Shown piece after piece: positions 21,043 through 33,220 of a stretch of DNA of 64,000 nt. Source of the stretch: Echinostoma caproni. Lineage: Eukaryota; Platyhelminthes; Trematoda; Plagiorchiida; Echinostomatidae. The stretch lies in NCBI GenBank assembly GCA_900618425.1, contig UZAN01039647.1, positions 1 to 64,000 on the forward strand, written 5' to 3'. A program made the translations under genes and the position numbers. The first letter of the stretch is position 1; each line of letters opens with the position of its first letter. Under the pieces are notes generated by a model that was not told the origin of the DNA, did not search any database, and saw only the letters and a list, made by a program, of their open reading frames with translations.

Positions 21043-24000
21043 CTTAGAACAACAGAAACTCGAAATGCTGATATCTGAATTATTCAGTGACTGACTGTAA
21101 TCGAAATCAAATAAAAACCCACTCGGTATAAAGTGACTCACGGTTGTCTTAAAATACACTTTGTAGAATGCTGCATTATTTGAACTGAGGACACATGACG
21201 AGTGTGTTCTGCGTAGTAGTCGCTCTAACAGTGACGCAATTATTCGTTCGAAGCTAACTGTGAACTGCATTTAATAACGTTTTTCTGTGTACTAAATTCT
21301 AGCCTTGGTTTTCCTTGACTAGATTGGTCATGTGTGTATTACTCGTTTCATCCGATAGCTGATAAAGTGGAGCAACTCAGTGGGAATGAAATGCAACTGA
21401 CGAGAAATTTGACTGCTTAACTTCAAAAGAGGTAGTTGGCACCATGGGTGTTTAAGTTTTTAAGGATTTTAATGATCGGAACTGACTCTCAGTCCTTCAA
21501 CAGCCAAACAGTTATTAGATCACGTAACTTTTTCCAAACTATGTAATATTTTTCCAATGATCTTAGTCATTTCGATAATACTTGAGTTGATGCACTTCCG
21601 CAAGTTGAATCATTACATTTATGTTCGTAGAAACCGATCGGTCAATTTACTATGGTCTGCCTGTCCCTAGGCCAGAGCAGCTATCGTCAGTCATGGCCTT
21701 GGCGACTGTTCGAGCCCGTCACTTGATGCTACTTGCATTATTTCACATTGGTTCTATCCGCGTGCGCAAACATAGACACACAACTACTCCCTCCCTGTTT
21801 GCTTGTATGTATTTCAGGTTCACTTCACACAGTTATTCCGTGATTGCATTCTCATTGTTGCGATATTTATCAAATTAGCACAAAATCATATGGGCTTGTC
21901 CCTTGTATCCGTTCTCTAATTATAACTACGAATTCCAAAAACATCTTCCTATTCAATCTACTCTATAGATCTACTTCATGTTTGAAACAGCCACAGTGGG
22001 AACCATGTTTCCTGCACGTTTGACAGTTTAATTACATAATAATCCAGGAGACTTTCCGTTGCTGCTACGGCATTACATTCCAGAATAACCAATATCTGGC
22101 ATTACATCGTATAGGTCATTTGGTTGATCTATATGTACGTGCGTATATGCGAGCATGTCTGTGTTTTCCCGGTATGCACAACTCGAACTGCAACATTTAA
22201 TTACAAAATAACTTGTTGCATTTGTAATCATCATCCTTAAAACAATCAATAAGTTGTTCTGTATCTGTCATCCCACCTGAGAAACAGGTAAAGCTGTTGA
22301 CCGAACTCATTAGAAAATATCATGGTCGTTCCTACAGCAGTCAGTATATACAGCATACAAATGTGCACGGATTGGAGGAGATGCTGTGCCAATGTGTTCG
22401 TGCACCACAGCTGGGTTCAACCTACCCGATAATTCATCAAAGTCAAGCATAAGTTTTCACTTTGATCGTATTTGTATTGGTAAAACCAAGATTTGGACTT
22501 GGGTCTTTTACACTCCGATTATTTTCTTCTAGGAACTACTGATAGCAATGACACAAAGATGAATGAATAAACGGAAGTTTTCCAAGCTAGACGCACAACT
22601 GAAAGTAGGGCAGTGCTTTTAAGCAATTGGCCTTTGGTCTCTCCCAGTCCTCGCGAAAACCCGTTACCTGTAAACACTTGGAATATTTATAGCTGTTGAA
22701 TGCCGTTTTACTGTTGGTCACGCCTCTAATCCGAACAACATTCCCCTTTTTTCATTTTTCCTGATCAACTTGGTGAGTAAAATTTTATATTATTGAAATC
22801 TCCCAGATAATATCTCTCGAACCATAGGAGGGATAAATAATCTCAAGGGAGCCATCATACTGGACAATTCACTCTGCTTTCCTCCCCACCATCTTTTTAT
22901 TGAACGACGCATATAAATGATGCCATGTATAACTGTTTACCCAGACCAGTGTATCCGTCAACATTGGACATTTGTCACCCAGAAAAAACCTCGTTTTTTC
23001 TGAGGTCAATCATCAGCACAAAGATGCCATTTCTGTCAACCATCACCTCGGGGTCACAGGTCATCATATATCTATCATATATGCATATATGCATCACATA
23101 TACACTCGGTACGCAGAACGGCGCCCGATATGCTTGTTTTCTATGCGTCTGTGTGTGGGGAGACTGGAATAACTAGGACAAGCGAAGAGAATCCGATGAA
23201 GCTAATCAACGACACTTGTGCACCACTGTGACCTCAAACACCAAAACAAACTGTGTGGACAGTTTGTATAAGCAAGAGCCGGGTAGATTTTAGGCCAAGC
23301 GTCATATACAGATGTTGGTAAATGCAAAAATGAGCATTATGTTGATCAAAAGTCAACCCAGTAGACCACTATTCCTCAAGTGAAAAATAAAAACAACTTC
23401 GCTGGAAAACAGAGAAGCACTTAGATCTCATAGCTTCTGTTTGCGTCTTTGGCTCCAATGACCGGGACCACTTTGGTAGAAAGATGATATACTTACACTA
23501 AAAGTCCGAAAACAACTGCGTTCCATTATCTGACAGAATGGGTTAACCGACCTAATTAAATGTGTAATTTACTTTCGTTCTGCCTGTGATATTCCGATTT
23601 GGATTCTCGATGTATTCGTTGCACTGTTGGTGTCAAACAGGACTTCAAAGAATGTACAGTATCCACAAACTTGTTGTTTCATATCAGTTTTACCACTTGA
23701 TAAATGTTTTATTCTCCATTTGAGAACAATTACTGAACCAAAACGTGTCTGTAAATCCGTGAATAACCGTAGAGCTAGAAGCTTATTTTCAAACGCAATG
23801 AGGCGACTGATTCAAACATTTCACTGCCAATAACTCAGCTTCACCGCCGCATGACCAATGGCAGCTTGAGCGTTTCAGACGATTGATGAGGATATTTTAT
23901 TACCGGAAATCAAGGATTCCATTAGTACCAAAATCCAATGCACCAATAAAGAAAATGAAACCCAATAGATACGGGTGCACTTATAAAATCTCCTGCACCT

Positions 24001-24261
24001 CCCCCCACCCCTCCAGACTACAAACGGAATGAGAACCAAATGTTATGCTGCTGATGACGGCATAGTTATAAAGGGATTACCTGACAAAAGCTCATATTCA
24101 TTGACCGTGAAAAAATATCAATGTTTATTTAGGTATCTAACCATTTGCAATCCCAAAATAGTGGTTTTGAATCCACTGAGAATCGAATGAATTGATAAAC
24201 ACAGTGGTTCTAGCAAATAAGCTCGCTTTCGATAACTTTTCAGGGCTAATAAAATTATATA

Positions 24262-24650
24262 GTCAAATCAAAATTAAAACCTGCTTCAAGGTCTTTGTGG
24301 GATTCGTTATTTGTGGATGGTTTTTGAAATGTGGTTGGGACTGGGTAGAGGTGTTCGTAACGCGGTTGGGAAACCGATTAGAATGTGGACATTTCATTAC
24401 GTGTTTGGGTCGCGAGGTTATCTGAAAGGGATTCGTATAATCACTCAACCTAGCACAAGGTGACACTTACCCCCGAGATCGACATGACCTTTAACATGAT
24501 CTCGCGCCACGAACACGTGATGATAAGGCCACATTCTGATCATTTTCCCAACCGCATTACGAACACCTCTGCCCAGTCCCAACCACTCATCAAAAACAAC
24601 CACAAATAACGAATCACACAGACACTGAGGCAGGTTTTAATTTTAATTTT
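24262..24650. mobile_element. Palindromic (foldback or MITE-like) element
   Basis: The left arm, about 24262-24428, contains AAAATTAAAACCTGC, GATTCGTTATTTGTGG, GGTTGGGACTGGG and GAGGTGTTCGTAA. The reverse complement of 24490-24650 contains the same series in order with roughly 80-85% identity by eye, so the whole unit is a hairpin with arms of about 160 bases and a loop of about 60. The loop-proximal parts also match (CACGTGTTCG against TACGTGTTTGG). No ORF of interest lies inside. Family assignment is not possible without other copies. Confidence 0.75.
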
Positions 24651-24654
24651 AATT

Positions 24655-24710
24655 TTAAAGTTGACTGTACATTTGTATATTCAGTAAATAAAAAAGGAAG
24701 CGAAAGGAGA
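24655..24710 (+). repeat. SINE-tail copy (family 2) next to the palindrome
   Basis: After a short TTTTAA tandem, AAGTTGACTGTACATTTGTA, then TATTCAGTAAATAAAAAAGG, matches the family 2 tail at 2550-2620 closely. It directly abuts the right end of the palindromic element. Confidence 0.55.
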
Positions 24711-26571
24711 TTTTTTATAAAATTTTATTGGTTCCAAGAAGCTTTCGACAATGGGTTTGTTTGCTAAAACCAATGAGTTTTCTTGCCACACTAAGATGGG
24801 AATTTTTCATGAATGGTACATTAAAAAATGACTGATTCCAGCAGCACTTCCGAGAACTTAAAAATGTGATTCAGGTGACTGAATAAATATTTTAATAATC
24901 CGCAAAGATTTGGATCGAGAACTTAACATACTAATTACGTGTTATTTATGACAAAAAAGAAAGAGGCAACATGTGCACACAATCACGCGTTTTGGGTGTA
25001 CAGCGTGATCTGCCTCTCCATTCCTTCGTATGAATTTTTCTGTTTCCTTTTTATTTTGTTTGTTGAATGCTATATAGTACTCTTAGAAAAATATTAGCAC
25101 TCAAACCGTTATCGATGAGGACAGTGCTTCTTATGTTTAGGAAGAGATATCTGTTTCAGGTGCAAAAGTCACTCACTGTCAGTCGTTCCGTCTGTTTGCT
25201 TTAGGTATCTGTACTTCGGTTGTTTCGCACTGACACCGAACTTTAAAGTTAGCATATCAACTTTATGTTACTACTAAATCCTTAAGTACCCTCCTGGCGA
25301 TCTGTGGTCCCTCAATTGAAGGATATCACTGCTGCCTTGCTTAACCTTCTCACATAACAGAAAATGCCTAAAGCTTTCTATTCGGCGTCACATCGTGCCA
25401 TTTATTTCAAAGCCCTCTTAGATGAAAAAACATTGTTATACACTATTTCGCACTTACCTAAGGAAATAAATTACGTGTGACGAACGGTAATCAAAGAAAA
25501 GGCACACAAAGTTTAAACCGATTGAATCGTAGAGAAACCCATGTGCTTTGACTGAATCAGAGTTTGTTGAAGAGGTGACTCCACCCGTCAAAACCTTGGG
25601 GCACTTAGAGACAAGTTCGCATGGCTTTGGAAAACAAATACCGAGTCAAAGAAAAAACATGAACAGGTTGAATTCTATTATCCGGTATCCTATGTTTATA
25701 TGAGAAGCCTTATATAATCAGTCAGATTTGTGGAAAGGCTAGCACTGGTGCGTAATTCTGTACAACAAGCTATTTTTGGACACATTCTCACTTACAAGTG
25801 AGGTCATATTCCCGAGCTAACTCAATGGTGAATCGGTACCAATATATTCTGAGCAAAACTGAGCAACGGTTATAAGATGGCAAATGATCACAGCTAACCG
25901 AGCAATCTCATAACAAGCGGATGAGGCTGTATACTGCATCCAGGTAAGGATTTGTAATCCCACCAAGGATTTTGATTTTTCTGCAGTTAGATTACATGAG
26001 CTGAAACTTAGCTTAAAGTGGTCGCCTAATTAAAATCTACCGAAAGGATTCGAGAAAACAGTGGTCATAAATTCTGTGCCACTTTTGGTGATATGTAGTA
26101 TTGATAAATCAACTCTGAATTTTCAGTTCACACTTTTGGTCGTGGGTATAACAGCATAACTATGGTTTTTGATTTTAAGTGGGTCACTGGAAGAAACCCT
26201 GTCTAATCATTTTATTTTGCATTATTCAAATAAAAGAAAGAAAGAAATCTTTTCATATTCGACCAAATATATGGGGATATTAAAACCAAACGCAATGAGT
26301 TGTGCTGGAAACCGAGCGCACCAAAGTTATTACGAAAGTGCAGTTTAAAATCAACTGTTGAGCACCCCGTTCACTCTGAAAGTCATTCGCACTGTGTGGA
26401 ATACAGAATGAGGCAAGCAGTTATTTGAACAGGTTTCCGGATGTGCCTCAAAAATTATCTCAACTTTTCAGGTCATTTATTTGCTTAGCGCTATGCGTTA
26501 ATGAAGCGCCTGACTTGGATAACTCTCACTCGGGAAGACAGCATGACCGCATCCAATACGCAGGAACTCAC

Positions 26572-26818
26572 CAGGAAGACAAATACAAGTAGTTTGATTT
26601 CCCAGAAAAAAACATCGACCACCGTTGGTACAATTGACATGAGCGCATGGATCCTCGTGTTTCTCACAATAACGACCGGTGTAACCGGAACTACATTCAC
26701 ACCAGAAATCGATCAACAGACCAACTCCCTCGGCTGTGCGAAGTTGATTGTCACGAATCAAGTGACATCTGGATGTCGGTCCTTGACATGGGTTCACACG
26801 ATGACATGGATCTAATTC
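26572..26818 (-). CDS. Notch: Notch exon: one EGF repeat and start of the next
   Basis: The acceptor follows a run of seven T residues (TTTTTTTCATCCCGAAG, ending at 26819). The exon starts in phase 0 with ELDPCHRVNPCQGPTSRC. The first EGF has an enlarged loop between cysteines 3 and 4 (about 25 residues) before WCECSSGYTGRYC. The second starts DPCAHVNCTNGGRC and breaks off after CICLPG at a strong donor, CCTG|GTGAGT (26572/26571), phase 1. The next placed exon starts with two bases, so phase agrees. The second EGF lacks its last cysteine here; it must come from the next exon. Several N-x-T/S sequons (for example NCT and NQT) fit an extracellular location. Confidence 0.86.
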
Positions 26819-27269
26819 CTTCGGGATGAAAAAAATGCACAAAATTATCCCTGCGGATCCCTACTTCATCGGAATATCTGAGGCTCAACAGTGATACGTT
26901 CAAATGTTTAAAACATGAAAAACATTTTTGTATTTTCCTGTCAAGAAACACAAGCGATTCTGGTAATTTTGAAGTATTAGAACACCGTTTGGACTGAGTT
27001 CCCCCGGTCTGAAAGAACTCACAACTCAATGAAGTAAAATGGGTTGATTCCAGTTACGAGGAACTGATTTACCTGACTAACTTACTAAATGTTGAATCAC
27101 TAAGCTGGTCAACACTCACGAAGTATACAGAAAGGCCGGTTAGTCACGTGTAGCTCAACTATGGTGAGCTGGTCACAGAGGCACTATTTTACACGGTCTA
27201 ATTTGAAATCTCACTGCTCATTTGCCAACTTGCGTTAAATAATGGTATCGAAATAAGCAAAAAGCTAGC

Positions 27270-28520
27270 AAAATATTTCATCCGTTTTCTTCTATGAAAT
27301 TTTGAAGTAACGCACGTATATTTGTCGGGCAGAATCAATCGATGTACATGCGTGATGGTGTGTGGTCAAAGGAGAAAAGAGTCATGGAAATTGGACCGAG
27401 AAAGTTTGAAAGAGTTAGCACCAGATAGAACGGATCTCACCACGGAAAGTGGAGCTTGTCAGGGTCGCCCTCTCTCTCTCCTTGTCTATTTACCGTTGTT
27501 ATAGACTTCATTATGGAAACAGCCCTAACCTCGTGCGAGAACAACGGTAAACTGTCTGATCTGGAGAATGCAGACATTATTCTGCCTAACAAAGATACAG
27601 GGAAGTAGCAAGTCTTTCTGGATAGTTTGAGTGCTAGTTTAGCCATTTTCGGCATGCGCTTTGCACCTTCAAAGTGTAAAATGTTACTACCGGACTGGGT
27701 CGATCCATTACCCAGACTCACTCTAATCGGGGAGGTACTACAGCAAGTGAATAAGTTTGATTATTTGGGTAGCTATATCTCACCAGGTGAATGCATCACA
27801 TATGAAGTGTCAGCTCGCATACAGAAGGTTCGGTTGGCAATTGCCAACTTGAGACAGCTGTGGCGCCGTGGCGAAATCCGATTGTCTGGGAACCGTCAAG
27901 CATATGCCGCCAGTTCTGTTATATGGCACAGAAACTTGGCCTTTAGTAAAACAGGATAAAGATAGACTGTCAATGATTGAACACCACTGTCTACGCTTCA
28001 TTGCACGAATCTGGTGGGGCAGCCGGATGAGCATTGCTGAAGTTAGACGTAGAGTTTTAGGTAATTGCGCTCGTCCACCGGATTACGTTTGTTGGGGCAT
28101 GTGTTATGCATGTAACCAAATAGATTGACACGGCGGGTGATGTTTGCCGAGGCAGCTAATGGGTGGAACAAAGCCAAGAGTGGTCAGGCTAAGACCTGCC
28201 ATGAGGATATGAAAACCCTAATCAGGAGTCTGGGTACCCATAGGTCCCTTTAGGTTCGTTGGATGGGGACCTCGGGACGATTGTAACCGATGGTTAGAGA
28301 AACTGAGTGATATAGATGAGTGTCGTACACAGTGGTGTTCGTGCATCATCTCAAGGTCTCTGCAACATTAATCCACTGAAATTCTAATTTTTTCTTTGAT
28401 CATACTTTCAAACTTTCCCGTCTTTTTCCTGATGTTCATCTAAATGGGCAGCCGAAGGACAGCAACCAAAACCGGCGCAAGAAAGTGCATGGTTAATGGT
28501 TGTACAAACTGAACTGAACT
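27270..28520 (+). mobile_element. RTE-clade LINE, reverse-transcriptase end
   Basis: Motifs in order: SGACQGRPLS (the 'SGVRQGCPLSP' motif), then MRFAPSKCKMLLPDWVDPLP, LTLIGEVLQQVNKFDYLGSY, ARIQKVRLAIANLRQLWRRG, IRLSGNRQAYAASS, and in another frame LYGTETWPLVKQDKDRLSMI, HHCLRFIARIWWGSRMSIAE and VRRRVLGNCARPPD. The 3' region gives MFAEAANGWNKAKSGQAKTC and ends with an ACTGA tandem tail near 28505-28525. The DD catalytic motif of this copy is not visible, and frameshifts are present. This is the best-preserved RTE 3' end in the window. Confidence 0.85.
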
Positions 28521-30219
28521 GAACCAGAGAGAACATGAATATTCATTTACGTTCCTTCATATTAAATGTTTATATTAGCTCGGAAACGATATACTACATA
28601 GGTAAGGCGTTCAATTTGGCATTCAATATCACGTAGATATGTGCAACAATGCACGAAATTCGTTTCCCATACCGTAATTTTCTCAAATTTCTTCTAGAAG
28701 ACATTTGGTATTCATTTTGTTCGTGCACTGTCACATCAGAATATATTTAGACTCAGGGAACTTGACTTTTGACTCGAAAATATGCCTGAAGGATGAAAAA
28801 CGTTTTTAGCGCACACTGAAAGAATGAATACCAAAACGATCAGTTTAAGAATGAAAGACGACTCCTATTGCTCAGAACCAAAAGTTTCACTTGGACAAAG
28901 AATCATATTTTGGAATACTGAATTTCCACATCCAGCCGTAAGCCTTTCAAAATTCTTTATGCAAATCATCTACCTTTAGTAGTGATTTGCCAACTTACAA
29001 CTATAGTACACAAGCCATCCCAAAACCCTCGCCGAATGCTTGATGTCTGAAGTTAAGATTGCGATTATGTGTATCATGTCACATCTATAATAATCCATCG
29101 ACACCTTGCAAGACAAACTTCCTTCGTCACCAAATATCACAATTGCCTATTCAATGTTTATTCTAGTGTGGTTTTTACCCAATCCATTTGATCTGTAACA
29201 GGACGTTCAGTAATCCAGGATGATATTCTTACCTGTCTATACTGTAGTCCTATTACTGTTTGTAACTGTTGCTGTACGCGGCGAATATCGATATCATGTT
29301 CCATGGGTATCTGTACTCTCAAATCACTTCATTATTTTGGATTCGGCGGGCCGACGTTACCTCTTGAACGCTTAAGAAAGCATTTCTCAAATTGTAATTT
29401 CCTTATTCAATAAATAACCGCTTGCGCCCTTAAACAGGGTGTGGATGACTTTTCTTGACCGTCCTATTCTTTTGACGCTCTCGCTTGCCCTGTTATCGCA
29501 GTTCTAGCAGAATAACATTTCTCCAGATTCCAACTCAGAAAACCTTCCAACGTGTAGCATATCCCTTATTTTCATTGATACAAGGTAAAAGTTCACGATT
29601 TTATTCAACGGACTACATCAAGTTCGTTCACAAACCACTCGTGATATGACCTTTGCTCGATAGCATATCATGGAGCATCACTTCATGCGCCAACAATATT
29701 TGGGATACATTCAGCTCAACTATAAAGCTATGGCGGGNGTGCACTTCCACCGATACGGAGACGATGCAAGAAAGTGCATCGTGTCCTTCAGGCACAAACT
29801 CACCAGGTTACAATTAAATCCGCCTCTAACTCGAAGTTACTTTAATACAATATCGAAACAAATATTAATCGCCAATTCTGGTCAGCTCTGGTGGTCTGGT
29901 AGTTCGAAACTCGGAAGGAACGATAAGCATACCCTACTGATGATCTCCAAGGAAAGCGAAACTCGAGTGTAGTGCGTCCCCAATGTATGTTTAACCGGAT
30001 GAACTGAGAACTGTGCATAGAGATGACGTTTGAAAGATGATCAGTCCGAAATATTATATCACGAGAATTTTAACCATTACGTAGAAGTTTCATTTGCCCC
30101 AGTTTAATGAAGTGTACAGATCACTAGCTCTCTAAGTAGTAGTTCTTTTTGTTTCTGCAACCTTAAGCAATATCTCAAAAAGTGATATTGATGTCCATAA
30201 TTGCAGTGATATGAGTTAT

Positions 30220-30280
30220 ATAAAAATACATATAAATATATATATAAATATACAAATACAAATATATATATAAATTAGAG
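30220..30280 (+). repeat. AT-rich microsatellite
   Basis: TATA/ATAAATA repeats, imperfect, within the longest Notch intron. Confidence 0.85.
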
Positions 30281-30599
30281 TTGTAGAGAGATGTAATACG
30301 TATAGAAAATCAATGTATTTTATCCGTTTTCAAAAGTAACGCACTTATTGAAATCTGACGAGTCGTTGAGGCGATAGCGGTTTGCATCTGGAACCGTGTT
30401 CCCAAGATTAATATCTAATATTTGATTATAACAATCAATCAGAGAGAATTTTTTTCCTGAACGTCGTCCGGCTCACTATAATACCTGATCTATTGTGGCC
30501 TTATTTGTTCCGCTACTACAAGTTTCAGGATCTTGGTTGCCGGTTTCCTCACAAAATAAACATGAGAGTGCAAAATCACAAACGCTCACGTTCTCCCGC

Positions 30600-33220
30600 T
30601 CGCTCTTAGCACTCATACTGCAATTATGCACACATCACCCTCACCAATATTCGCGGACTGAATCGCAATCTTGACTCTGCACACCATCTCCTATCTCCTT
30701 CGTCTCCACTTGTCCTTTTTTGACCGAAACACAAAACTCCCTCTCGTCAGGCACCACCCATCTTCCATTCCCCAACTACACTCTCTATTCCTCTTTTCTA
30801 CCCAAAGCTGGTGTCTGCATCTTTATTCACCAATCAGTCGCCGCATCCAAGATCCCAAATCTTGACTTAACAATCGTCAATTTCAGCTAATGTGGCTGGG
30901 ACTCCGACTTCCTTTAATCATTATTTTGGTTTTCTTTATGGTTCCTCGATGGTGGTGATCTTTGATTTTCTATCTTCGAACATTGAACACTTGTTTACAA
31001 CCGACCCCAACTGCCATATTAGTATCTTGGAAGATTTTAACGTTCATAATCAGAACAGGTTGGCACATTCGTCTGCTACTTCTTCTTTGGGTGCGAAGCC
31101 GAACATCTCACTTTGGTCAACAACCTGAGCCAACGAGTTGACCTCCCCACACGTGTCCCTGGTCAAACTGGCGATCGTGCCCACATTCTCGATCTTATTC
31201 TAACTTCAGACCCTTCTTTCTTCTCAGATATTGGTACCTCTCTCCGCTTGGTTCATCAGATCAATGTATTTTTTTATATTTTTTTATTAGGTTTTCAAAC
31301 CCCGAGCCACCACCCACCTCAAGACACATTCTGGTGCTACAGCTAAGCCAACTGGGACGGTTTCCGTGATTTCCTGGCTGCTTACCCTTACAATGACTGC
31401 TGTTTCTCTTCGGATGTTTCCATATCTGTTTCCAACTTCAATGATGTTGCTCTTCAACGTATGTATCTTTGTACTCAGGCAAATGCAAATCCCCTGAGTG
31501 GTTTAATCATGCATGTGACCGTGCTGTACGCTTTAAACGTTCAGCCTTCCGTCTCTGGCGCTGCTTGCCCACCACCCTCTCCCATCATGTCTTCTTGATC
31601 CTATTTTGCGTCATCCTTTCAGTCTTTCCCTCCAACCTTCTTCCTTTCCCACCCCCTGGAAACACCCTGTGACTTTTCTCATTCCCAAACGCGGCGACCG
31701 TTCTAATCATAACATTTACCAACCCATTTCCCTCACATTTGTTCGTTCGAAAGTATTTCGAACTATCATCTCTGACTACCTACGCACGTTCCTTGAGTGT
31801 GAAGGACAACAAGCGATGGCCAGGATGGTTTTCAACATTGTCGTTCCATGGTGACCTGCTGGCTCTTACCTCAAAATTCTGGTCAGCTCTACTCGATAAC
31901 GATGGAAAATTACAGTTAGTCTCGCCTGACATCTCAAAGGCCTTTGATCGAGTTTGGCATGAGGGTCTAGTGGCGAAACCACCCATACTCGGGTTCCCTC
32001 CGGCGCTCTTAGCGTGGATATCAAGTTTCCTCAGTAAACAAATCATCTCCGTCCGAGTTGATGTGGTTCTATCTCAACCATTCCCTGTGAACGATGGTGC
32101 TCCCCAAGGTTCACTACCTGCGCCCACCCTTTTCCTTCTCTTTACCGATGATCTACTTTCCCAAACTGTCAACCCAATCTATTCTTCTGCTGATAACGCC
32201 ACCCCCCACTGCTGTCTCTCCTACCGCACTGCCTGCCATGCCCAAACCGACATCAATGGTGACCGTAGTGCAGTTAATGTGTCACTGGACTCCGATCTCG
32301 AACACATCTCCTCGTGGGGCATTGCAAACCACGTTTCGTTCAATAGTTCTAAAACCTCTCTTCTTTCAATTTCTTTAAAACATCATTCGTTCTCCCCTCA
32401 TTTATCTTTTCATTCCACCCACCTGCATTCCACAGACTCTGTTTCCCTTCTTGGATTGCCTATAACTTCCTCTCCATGCTGGTCCCCTTTTATAACCAAG
32501 CTTACTTCTTGTGCTGCGTGTAAGGTTGGATTTGTAATTCGCGGCAGACGTTTATTCACCCCAAATCATGCTCTTCTATTGTACAAAGCTCGGATCCGCT
32601 CTGCTCTTGAATACCGCAGTCACGTGTGGGCTGGGGCTTTTTCTTCTTTCCTTTCTCTCAGTGATCGTGTCCAACGAAAGACCATCCGGTTATTCGATGA
32701 TCGTTTTCTAACATCCAGTTTGCAGTCGCTAGTCCATAGTGAAATCATGGAATGTTTTTCTTTTTTTGATAAAAATTACTGTATCATGATTTGTTTAGCA
32801 CACAGTCTAGATTCAGACGTGTGTGAATATATATATATATATTTGTATATGCACCCGCCAATTCCATACAAAGGTATCTAGTCACCCTTATCAGGTTTCT
32901 ACTCCCAGATGGTGTACCTCTCTTCTCCAATCTTGTTTTTCCCCCGAAGTGCCAAACTTTGGAAAACCCTCCCACTTGTTGTTTTTCCCCCAACTAACAT
33001 TCGTATACTTTATAAAAAAAAAGTCAACGAACTGGATCTTACGTGAATGTTCCCCTACACTCCCTTTTCACAGTATGATATTTGTGCATGAGGATTTCCT
33101 CTTTTACTGTAGTTCACTTTGTGTATTAAAAATATTCCAAAGTTTCAGTTACTGCAACGTCCAATCCGTGATCTTTCCATCGTCACAAGCCCATAGACAA
33201 ATTGAGCATTTGTATACGTG
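30600..33220 (+). mobile_element. APE-type LINE (CR1/Jockey-like), nearly full second ORF with breaks
   Basis: The endonuclease begins near 30640 (NIRGLNRNLDSAHHLL) and includes HISILEDFNVHNQNRLAHSS and VDLPTRVPGQTGDRAHILDL. The reverse transcriptase is open over 31739-32881: DISKAFDRVWHEGLV, RVDVVLSQPFPVNDGAPQGS, LFLLFTDDLLSQTV and SADNATPH (YADD box changed to SADN). A distal segment reads RSALEYRSHVWAGAF and DRVQRKTIRLFDD. From 32875 the C-terminus continues (HPYQVSTPRWCTS, CFSPEVPNFGKPSH). The catalytic double aspartate is altered and several frames are needed, so the copy is dead. It lies antisense to Notch in its largest intron. Confidence 0.85.

Larger units (their letters stand above)
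21043..26571 (-). other. Notch intron, 5.5 kb
   Basis: The intron holds the palindromic element at 24262-24650, followed immediately by a SINE-type tail (24655-24710), and a possible fragment of the tRNA-derived SINE near 23575-23650 (weak). A poly-A/AAAG tract lies near 26230-26250. I see no other coding element. Confidence 0.6.

Noticed and set aside
31739..32881. The 380-codon ORF as a host gene.
   Set aside because: It is the reverse-transcriptase part of an APE-type LINE with a changed catalytic box and upstream endonuclease fragments.
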